A stretch of DNA of 5,648 nt, taken from Pseudomonadota bacterium (lineage in GTDB: Bacteria > Pseudomonadota > Gammaproteobacteria > Steroidobacterales > Steroidobacteraceae). The stretch spans positions 1 through 5,648 of the forward strand of contig JAJXWE010000140.1 of the NCBI GenBank assembly GCA_021781775.1, read 5' to 3'. The notes under the pieces were generated by a model that worked only from the letters and a program-made list of their open reading frames with translations, searched no databases and was not told the DNA's origin. The first letter of the stretch is position 1, and every line of letters starts with the position of its first letter. Below are positions 1 to 5,648 of this stretch, piece after piece. A program made the translations under genes and the position numbers.

Positions 1-466
1 GGTGTGTCTGCAGGCGCGGCGCTCGGGTGCGCACGGCGAGGCGCGCGCGCTGCGCTTCGCGCTCGCCAACGCGCTCATCGTCGCGCTGTATACCGTCAAC
101 GACGGGATCGGCACCCGGCTCTCGCACACACCGGTCGCGTACTCGCTCTGGACGTTCGTCCTGCCGGCCCTGCCGACCGCACTGGTGCTGATGCGCGGGC
201 GGCTCGGCCAGCTGTTCACGGGCGATAGCGTCGGTTCGCTGCTGCGCCGCGGGGTGGGCGGAGGCGCCTGCTCGGTCGGCTCGTACACGCTGGCGCTGTG
301 GGCCATGACCCAGGCCCCCATCGGCGCCATCGCCGCGCTGCGCGAGACCTCGATGCTCTTCGGCGTGCTGTTCGCCTGGTGGTTCCTCGCGGAGCGTCCA
401 ACCCGCCGGCGCGTGCTGGCGCTGTCGATCATTGCCATTGGAGCGATGATCCTGGACATTGCCTAG
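1..466 (+). CDS. EamA/DMT-family transporter, C-terminal part (5' end outside window)
   Basis: This is the C-terminal half of a drug/metabolite transporter superfamily inner-membrane protein. The frame is open from the left edge to a TAG at 464-466. The GTG at 2-4 is probably only an internal codon, because the 154 visible residues make up one EamA repeat, whereas family members usually have two repeats and about 280-300 residues. Five hydrophobic segments are visible, at about residues 17-33, 45-64, 84-103, 107-129 and 136-153 counted from position 2. The segment AALRETSMLFGVLFAWWFLAE followed by an Arg-rich loop is the typical helix 9/10 region of EamA proteins. Family members export or import small metabolites such as amino acids or nucleotide-related compounds; nothing here fixes the substrate. 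The gene converges on the efflux operon and is probably unrelated to it. The family call is firm; the function within the family is open. Confidence 0.85.
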   Translation, partial: VCLQARRSGAHGEARALRFALANALIVALYTVNDGIGTRLSHTPVAYSLWTFVLPALPTALVLMRGRLGQLFTGDSVGSLLRRGVGGGACSVGSYTLALWAMTQAPIGAIAALRETSMLFGVLFAWWFLAERPTRRRVLALSIIAIGAMILDIA

Positions 467-696
467 AGGACACGGTCATCCCGTGCCGGGCGTCATGACA
501 GCACTCACCTGCACGTAACGAGCATCGGGATCCCGGCGCGCGAACGGTGCCGGTCGCCGCATTGACCCGCGGCGCCCCCGGTCAGCGCCGAGCTCGACCT
601 CCGGACTGCGCGCAACCTGCACAACACCGAGGCGGGTCCAGGTTCGTATCACCTTCCGCCCCGACCGACCCGCACGGCCCTGGGTACCGCGCCGGC
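467..696. other. Convergent intergenic region, no gene recognised
   Basis: This 230-bp gap separates the ends of two convergent transcription units. I see no credible gene: the frames crossing it give Arg/Pro-rich peptides with no recognisable family. A 5-bp GC stem (471-475 with 481-485, 5-nt loop) begins four bases after the transporter stop. A 6-bp stem (570-575 with 585-590, 9-nt loop) lies further on. Neither is followed by a T-run on either strand, so I do not call an intrinsic terminator; Rho-dependent termination is possible. A 10-bp perfect palindrome at 526-535 is probably chance at this base composition. Confidence 0.6.
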
Positions 697-2043
697 TCAA
701 GCCCCGCCGATGCGGCCGATGGCGCGCGCCAGGGCGTACTGCGCCTTGGCATAGCGCACCAGCGCCGTGGCATAGCTGCTGCGCGCCCGGGTGAAGTCCT
801 GCTGAGCCTGGATCACCTCGGTCACCGCGTATACGCCGAACTGCCGGCGCTGCAGCGTCAGCTGCAGGCTGCGGCGGGCAAGCTCGACGCCGTGGCGCGC
901 GAGCACCATCTGCTCCTGCGCGGCCTGGGCGCTCGTGAAAGCGGACACGACCTGCTCGCGGATGGTCTGGCGGAGCTTCTCGTCGACGAACCGCTGGTGC
1001 GAGAGACGCGCATCGGCCGCCTCCGTGCGGCTGAAGTCGAAGAGTCCACCGGGCCCGAGCCGCCAGCTGAGTCCGACCGCGTAATCGTGCGTCGCGCGAT
1101 AGTTGTCGAGCAGCCCGACCGGCCCGCCGCGCGCCTGGCCGTAGACCGCAACGGCCCCGAGAGACGGAATCAGCGGTCCGTACTTCGCACCGCTACGCTG
1201 CTTCTCGGCCGCATCCACCGCCGCGGCGCTCGCCCTGAGCTCCGGCCGCTGGCGCAGCGCGGTCTCGAGCAACCGCGTGAGCGGCGTATCGAGTGTCACC
1301 AGCGTTGGTGGTACCACCAGGCGCTCGGCGGGCGCGAGCACGATCGCCGGGTCGAGTCGCAGCACCGTGTCGAGCCGCGCCCCGCTGGTGCGCACCTGAG
1401 CGTCGGCGCCGCGCAGGGTGACCTCGGCCTGCTGCGTCTGCACCGCCAACCGCAGCGCCTCGCTGCGGTTGGTCAACCCGATGGCCACCGCCCGCTCGAG
1501 CTCGGACTGGTACTGCTGGGAGATCTGCACCGCCTCGGCGGCAATGTCCCGCTCGGCCACCGCGTTGACCAGATCGAAGTAGGCGCCGGCGGCGGCGAGC
1601 AACGTATCGTTGTGCTGCGCTTCGACGTCCTGCGCAGCAGCCGCCTGCAGCTGGCGCGCCGCGAGCTTGTTGAAGATCGCATCGCCGAGCTCGAGCGACA
1701 GGCCGACGGCCGCGCCGCGCCGATACAGACTCTTGTCCACCTCGAGCATCGTCCCGCTGGTCTGCTGATCGGCCCCCGAGCGATGCGCGAAGGTCTCCCC
1801 GAGCGTCACGCTCGGCACGAAGCGCAGCGTCGCGGCGTCGTTGACGGCCGTCGCCTGCTGCTCGGCCGTGCGCACCAGCGCCAGATCGAGGTTGTTCAGG
1901 CCCGCCAGGCGCAGCGCGGTGGCGAGGTCGATCTGCTGCACGGTGCCGCTCGCCGGCAGTGGTGGCTCCTCGGCCGCGGCAAGTCCGGTCGCGAGCAGCA
2001 GCGCCGCGGCGAGCGCACTCAACGATCCAACCCGGCGCTTCAC
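697..2043 (-). CDS. TolC-family outer membrane efflux channel (third gene of RND operon)
   Basis: This protein is the outer membrane factor of a tripartite pump: it should trimerise into a beta-barrel plus long periplasmic alpha-helical tunnel through which substrate leaves the cell. It has 448 residues, close to the family norm of about 420-490. A Sec signal peptide is clear: MKRR, a hydrophobic run over residues 7-23, and a likely cleavage near LAAA/EE. There is no lipobox Cys, so it is probably not lipid-anchored, unlike OprM-type channels. Two outer-membrane-efflux repeats follow, at about residues 38-230 and 252-445. Each is rich in Ala, Gln, Leu and Arg and predicted helical. The repeat opening (LATALRLAGLNNLDLAL) and the closing part (IQAQQDFTRARSSYATAL, ending ALARAIG) match the family pattern. 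The GTG start is chosen because the signal peptide begins there, it overlaps the upstream stop as GTGA, and AGAAGGG lies 7 nt upstream. Pump substrate is unknown. Confidence 0.93.
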   Translation of the reverse strand: MKRRVGSLSALAAALLLATGLAAAEEPPLPASGTVQQIDLATALRLAGLNNLDLALVRTAEQQATAVNDAATLRFVPSVTLGETFAHRSGADQQTSGTMLEVDKSLYRRGAAVGLSLELGDAIFNKLAARQLQAAAAQDVEAQHNDTLLAAAGAYFDLVNAVAERDIAAEAVQISQQYQSELERAVAIGLTNRSEALRLAVQTQQAEVTLRGADAQVRTSGARLDTVLRLDPAIVLAPAERLVVPPTLVTLDTPLTRLLETALRQRPELRASAAAVDAAEKQRSGAKYGPLIPSLGAVAVYGQARGGPVGLLDNYRATHDYAVGLSWRLGPGGLFDFSRTEAADARLSHQRFVDEKLRQTIREQVVSAFTSAQAAQEQMVLARHGVELARRSLQLTLQRRQFGVYAVTEVIQAQQDFTRARSSYATALVRYAKAQYALARAIGRIGGA

Positions 2044-2915
2044 GGAATGGCCCTTCTGGTCGCGGCGGCGATGGCACCGGGCGAGGGGGCGGTGAGCTGC
2101 ACCGAGACGTACATCCCCGGCAGCAGCCGGTGGCCCGGGTTGGCCATGTCGATCTCGGCCAACATGGTTTGGCTGGAGCGCGAGAGCGCATAGCTGACGC
2201 GGGTGATCTTCACCGGGATGCGCACGCCTGGCAGATCCACCGAGGAGACCACCGCGGGGCAGCCCGGCCGCACCGAGGGCGCCATGCGCTCCGGCACCGG
2301 GATCTGCACGCGCACCCGGCTCAGGCTCATCAGCGTCACGATGGCCGCGCCCTTGGGATCCCCCGCGGTCGGCACCGCGACGAACGCGCCCGGATCGACG
2401 TAGCGGGCGGTGATCGTCCCGGAGAACGGCGCGGTGACCCGCGCGTAGCGCAGCAACGCCTCGACGCGGTCGAGCTCGGCCTGGGCCACCTCCACCCGCC
2501 CGCGATACCGGTCCACCTGCTCCGGCGTCACCAGATCGGGCGCGGCCTTGGCCGCCTGCTGGATGCGCGCATAGTTGCGCGCGGCCACATCGAGCTGGGC
2601 GCGGTACTTGACCCGGTCGGCCGCGAGTTCCGGCACCTCGAGCTGGGCGATGAGCTGTCCGGCCTTGACCCGATCACCCTTGTCCACCGGGATCGCCTTG
2701 ACGAATCCGGCGACCTTGGCGGTGATCACCGCCGCCTGGTAGGCCACTACGTGCGCCGGCAGCACCAGCGCCTCGGGACTCGACCCGGCCGGCTCACCGG
2801 CCTGCGCGGGGGCCAGACCGGCCAGTAGCACCGCCGCGCCGAGCGCGGCGGCCGTCACTCTCAACCGCCGTCCGGCGGACCACCGGCTCGGCCGGCACGT
2901 TGCAATGCGTGTCAT
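2040..2915 (-). CDS. RND efflux periplasmic adaptor (HlyD/MFP family), short C-terminus
   Basis: This is the periplasmic adaptor that bridges the RND permease and the TolC-family channel. It has 291 residues; such adaptors usually have about 350-400. The signal peptide has a long basic N-region (to about residue 19), a hydrophobic core at 20-36, and probable cleavage after AQA (residue 39). There is no lipobox Cys. The order of parts is: first half of the lipoyl domain at about 56-95 (VAGFVKAIPVDKGDRVKAGQ), a short alpha-hairpin at about 97-158, the second lipoyl half at about 159-180 (ARVTAPFSGTITARYVDPGA), and a beta-barrel at about 195-275 ending in LLPGMYVSVQL. Only 17 residues follow. 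The usual C-terminal membrane-proximal domain is therefore absent, and the channel gene starts at once, leaving no room for it in another frame. The ATG start is supported by GAGGAG 8 nt upstream. The gene begins 12 nt after the permease stop. Family assignment is firm; whether the short form is functional is unknown. Confidence 0.92.
   Translation of the reverse strand: MTRIATCRPSRWSAGRRLRVTAAALGAAVLLAGLAPAQAGEPAGSSPEALVLPAHVVAYQAAVITAKVAGFVKAIPVDKGDRVKAGQLIAQLEVPELAADRVKYRAQLDVAARNYARIQQAAKAAPDLVTPEQVDRYRGRVEVAQAELDRVEALLRYARVTAPFSGTITARYVDPGAFVAVPTAGDPKGAAIVTLMSLSRVRVQIPVPERMAPSVRPGCPAVVSSVDLPGVRIPVKITRVSYALSRSSQTMLAEIDMANPGHRLLPGMYVSVQLTAPSPGAIAAATRRAIP
2051..2057 (-). promoter_or_regulatory. 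Shine-Dalgarno for the TolC-family gene, inside the adaptor coding region
   Basis: On the minus strand AGAAGGG sits 7 nt before the GTG at 2043-2041. The preceding gene's TGA (2042-2040) overlaps that start as GTGA. Together these support the GTG start and suggest translational coupling between adaptor and channel. Confidence 0.75.
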
Positions 2916-2923
2916 CGTCGTAG

Positions 2924-2929
2924 CTCCTC
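2924..2929 (-). promoter_or_regulatory. Shine-Dalgarno for the adaptor gene, overlapping the permease stop codon
   Basis: GAGGAG on the minus strand lies 8 nt before the adaptor ATG (2915-2913). It shares bases with the permease TGA (2930-2928), reading TGAGGAG. Ribosomes finishing the permease therefore stop on the adaptor's binding site, which favours coupled translation and fixes the adaptor start. Confidence 0.8.
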
Positions 2930-5648
2930 AGCCTGCAATACGGGTCGGATCATCGGGGTCGAGCGAGGGCGAGCGACGCGGCGCCTTCGCCCGGATCAAG
3001 GCGAACACGGAGGGCAACACCCACAGTGTTGCCACGGTCGCGAGGACCAGTCCCCCGATCACCGCCCGGCCGAGCGGCGCGGCCTGCTGCCCGCCCTCGC
3101 CCCAGCCGGCGGCCATTGGCAACATGCCGGCCATCATCGCGAGCGTCGTCATGACGATCGGCCGCAGGCGACTCACCGCCCCGGACACACCGGCCTCGGC
3201 CGCGCTCTGACCTTCCATGCGGGCGCGCTCGGCAAACGTCACGAACAGGATGGCGTTCGCGATCGCCACGCCGACCGCCATGATCGCGCCGATGAACGAC
3301 TCCAGATTGAGCGTCGTGCCGGTCGCAAGCAGCATCAGCACCACCCCGACCAGCACCGCCGGCACGCTCGCGATGGCCACGAGCGCAAGCTCCCAGGACT
3401 GGAAGTTCGCCACCAGCAGCAGCGCGATCACGAACACCGCGAGCAGCAGCCCGCCGCGCAGCGCGCCCATCAACTCGGTCATGGTCTGAACTTCCCCGCG
3501 CACCGCCACCGTCACGCCGGCCGGCGGCTCCCCGGCGGCCGCCAGCGCCCGCCGCACCTGTTGCGCGGCCGTGCCGAGGCTGGTGCCCTCGATGTTGGCG
3601 GTCACCGCGACGTAGTGCTGGTTGTTGTAATCGTCGTACTCCCCGACCACGGTGCCCGGATCGATGTCGCCGAGCTTGTTCAGCAGGTGCGTCGCACCGC
3701 CGCTGCCGGTCACCGGCACGTTGCGCAGATCCTCGATCGAGGCGAGGTGATGCTGCGGGATCTCCACCTGTACCGCGTAGGAGATCCCGTTCGGCGCGGC
3801 CCAGAACACCCGCTGCGTGTAACGGCTGGAGGCGGTCGAGGGCGTCAATGACTGGATCACGTCCTTCTGGGTCACCCCGAGGAGCCCGGCGCGCTCGCGA
3901 TCCACGTCGACCCGCACCGACGGATAGTCGAGCGGCGCACCGAACTGCACATCGCGCAGCACGCCGATCGTCGCCAGCCGCTCGCGGACCCGCTCGGCAT
4001 AGCGCCGGTCCTGTTCGATGTCCGGACCCACGGCATCGACCTCGATCGGCGTCGCGGCGCCGAAGCTCATCACCCGGCTGATGATGTCGGCGGGCTCGAA
4101 CGACACCTGCACGTTCGGCAGCTCGCGGGCGATGTCGTGCCGCAGCCGGTCACGGAAGGCGGCCAGGTCGAGCTTCACCCCGGGCCTGAACTGCACCTGC
4201 AGCACCGCCTCCTGCGGGCCGCTGTTCCACAGGTAGATGAAGTTGCTGGGATAGGACGCCCCGTGCACCCCCGCGAACGCCAGAGAGACCTGCACCGAGT
4301 TCGGGCCGGCCTCGCGCTTGATCAGCCCGAGGGCACGCTGCGCGGTCTCGACGGTCAGGGCTAGGCGCGTGCCGGCCGGCAGGCGCAGGCGCATCTGCAC
4401 CTGTGCCTGTCCCGACTCGGCACGCGGGAAGATGTCCGCCCCGAGCCGCGGCGCGAGCAGCGCCAGGAGCGCGGCGCACACGGCCAGGTAGCCGACCAGA
4501 ACCGGCACGCGGCGGCGCACCAGCGGCTCGAGGCGCCTGCGGTAGGCGGCCTGCAGGTGAATGAACGAATTCGACTCGCTGTCCGAGGCCTCCCCGGTGT
4601 GGTGCCAGGCGCGGAACGCCCACACCGACAGCACCGGCACCAGCGTGTTGGCCAGCAGGTAGGATGCGATCATCGAGAAGCCGACCGCGAGGGACAGCGG
4701 CACGAACAGCGCGCGCGAGGCGCCCACCATGGCGAACGACGGCAGGAACACCGCCACGACGCACAGCATCGCGATCAGCAGCGGGATCACCACCTCATGC
4801 GAGGCATCGAGCACCGCGTGCTCGACGGTCTCCTTGTGCACTAGGTGGGTGTGGATGTTCTCGATGACCACCGTCGACTGGTCGACCAGGATGCCGACCG
4901 CGAGCACCAGTCCGCCGAGGGTCATGATGTTGATGCTCTGCCCGGTGAGCCAGAGCGCAAACACCGCGGCGAGCAGCGAGATCGGAATGTTGAGCACGAC
5001 GATGAAGGCGCTGCGCCAGTCACGCAGGAACAGCAGCACCATCGCGCCGGCGAGCAGCGCCCCGAGCGCCCCCTCCATCGTCAGGCTGCCGATCGCCCGG
5101 GTGACGAACGGCGACTGGTCCATCACGTAGCTCACGCTCACATCCGGCGGCAGCGCGGAGCGGAAGCGCGCCAGGTTGGCCTTGACCTCGTTCACCACGT
5201 TGAGCGTCGAGGCATCCGCGCGCTTGATGACCGGCATGTAGACCGTGGGCGCGCCGTTGACGAGCGCGACACTGGTGGTGATGTCCGCGGCGTCGGAAAC
5301 GGAGCCGACATCGCGCACGAACACGGCCGGGAACGTCCCGGTGCGGATCGGGACCGCCGCGAGGTCCTGGAGGTTCTTGGCGATGGAGTTGAGCTCGACG
5401 ACCGGGTAGCGCGAGCCCAGGTCGATGTTGCCCGAGGGGCTGATGGTCTCCGCTCTGGCGATGGCGCTGACGACCTGGTCGGAGGACACCCCGTAGGCCT
5501 GCAGCCGGGCCGGATCGAGCGAGACGACCACGGTACGCGCGCTGCCGCCGAAGGGGGCCTCGGCGGACACGCCGGGCAGCGACGCGAACATCGGCCGCAC
5601 CGTGTTCAGGGCGAGATCCTGCATCTGCTCGACGGAACGGTGCGGGCT
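2928..5648 (-). CDS. RND-family efflux permease (5' end outside window)
   Basis: This is the inner-membrane proton-driven pump of a tripartite efflux system, in the AcrB/HAE-like RND superfamily. The frame stays open to the right edge. The first in-frame Met, at 5624, is internal: it lies about where AcrB residue 154 would fall, so roughly 145 N-terminal residues including TM1 are missing. Numbering from that Met (898 residues), the parts are the first porter region (FGGSARTVVVSLDP at 25-38), TM2-TM6 at about 185-337, TM7 at 373-391, the second periplasmic loop at about 392-720, and TM8-TM12 at about 722-877. In TM4, GILVDQSTVVIENI keeps the AcrB Asp407 equivalent (Asp248) but has Gln249 at Asp408. 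In TM10, GVAIANAILFVTFAE has Ala789 at the Lys940 position. TM11 SRLRPIVMT keeps the Arg971 and Thr978 equivalents (Arg819, Thr826). The C-terminus ends in a short polar tail. It is first of the visible operon genes. Substrate cannot be told: HAE-like drug or lipophile export is likelier than metal export. Confidence 0.95.
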   Translation of the reverse strand, partial: SPHRSVEQMQDLALNTVRPMFASLPGVSAEAPFGGSARTVVVSLDPARLQAYGVSSDQVVSAIARAETISPSGNIDLGSRYPVVELNSIAKNLQDLAAVPIRTGTFPAVFVRDVGSVSDAADITTSVALVNGAPTVYMPVIKRADASTLNVVNEVKANLARFRSALPPDVSVSYVMDQSPFVTRAIGSLTMEGALGALLAGAMVLLFLRDWRSAFIVVLNIPISLLAAVFALWLTGQSINIMTLGGLVLAVGILVDQSTVVIENIHTHLVHKETVEHAVLDASHEVVIPLLIAMLCVVAVFLPSFAMVGASRALFVPLSLAVGFSMIASYLLANTLVPVLSVWAFRAWHHTGEASDSESNSFIHLQAAYRRRLEPLVRRRVPVLVGYLAVCAALLALLAPRLGADIFPRAESGQAQVQMRLRLPAGTRLALTVETAQRALGLIKREAGPNSVQVSLAFAGVHGASYPSNFIYLWNSGPQEAVLQVQFRPGVKLDLAAFRDRLRHDIARELPNVQVSFEPADIISRVMSFGAATPIEVDAVGPDIEQDRRYAERVRERLATIGVLRDVQFGAPLDYPSVRVDVDRERAGLLGVTQKDVIQSLTPSTASSRYTQRVFWAAPNGISYAVQVEIPQHHLASIEDLRNVPVTGSGGATHLLNKLGDIDPGTVVGEYDDYNNQHYVAVTANIEGTSLGTAAQQVRRALAAAGEPPAGVTVAVRGEVQTMTELMGALRGGLLLAVFVIALLLVANFQSWELALVAIASVPAVLVGVVLMLLATGTTLNLESFIGAIMAVGVAIANAILFVTFAERARMEGQSAAEAGVSGAVSRLRPIVMTTLAMMAGMLPMAAGWGEGGQQAAPLGRAVIGGLVLATVATLWVLPSVFALIRAKAPRRSPSLDPDDPTRIAG

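Noticed and set aside
471..485. Short hairpin just after the transporter stop as an intrinsic terminator
   Set aside because: The stem is only 5 bp and no T-run follows, so it does not meet the usual criteria.
526..535. 10-bp perfect palindrome as an operator site
   Set aside because: It lies between the ends of two convergent genes, not near a start, and its simple GC-rich make-up is likely by chance.
476..700. 74-codon minus-strand frame in the convergent gap
   Set aside because: The peptide is Arg-rich, overlaps the end of the channel gene and matches no family I know. No good ribosome binding site decides its start.
547..2193. 548-codon open frame on the + strand opposite the channel gene
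   Set aside because: It runs antisense to a clear TolC-family gene, is very rich in Arg, His and Gln, and shows no domain or signal. This is the expected shadow of a high-GC gene with G/C third positions.
1959..2828. 289-codon + strand frame opposite the adaptor gene
   Set aside because: It has Arg/His/Gly-rich composition with no recognisable family, and it crosses the junction of two well-supported minus-strand genes. It is an antisense shadow.
4150..4764. 204-codon minus-strand frame within the permease
   Set aside because: It is an out-of-frame reading of the permease; the in-frame product has continuous RND homology through this stretch.

Overview
This is a GC-rich bacterial window with strong G/C preference at third codon positions, which is why long open frames also appear opposite the real genes. 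A complete-looking RND/adaptor/outer-membrane-factor set implies a Gram-negative (diderm) cell. The style fits a high-GC proteobacterium or a similar diderm such as an acidobacterium, but no ribosomal or taxonomic marker is present, so I cannot go further.

Layout: positions 1-466 (+) hold the C-terminal half of an EamA/DMT-type inner-membrane transporter whose start lies left of the window. Positions 467-696 are a convergent intergenic gap with no recognisable gene and no convincing intrinsic terminator. The rest (697-5648) is a minus-strand operon read from the right edge leftwards: an RND efflux permease (5' end cut off by the window edge), a periplasmic adaptor of the HlyD/membrane-fusion type, and a TolC-family outer membrane channel. 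The genes are packed tightly. The permease stop codon lies inside the Shine-Dalgarno sequence of the adaptor, and the adaptor stop overlaps the GTG start of the channel by 4 bp.

Together the three proteins should form one proton-driven tripartite pump spanning inner membrane, periplasm and outer membrane. No regulator or substrate-specific gene is visible, so the substrate is unknown. The set is a recognisable known type, not a new system. Two details deserve a look. The adaptor ends just after its beta-barrel and lacks the usual C-terminal membrane-proximal domain. The permease has lost two of the proton-relay residues known from AcrB (the second Asp of TM4 is Gln, and the TM10 Lys is Ala).
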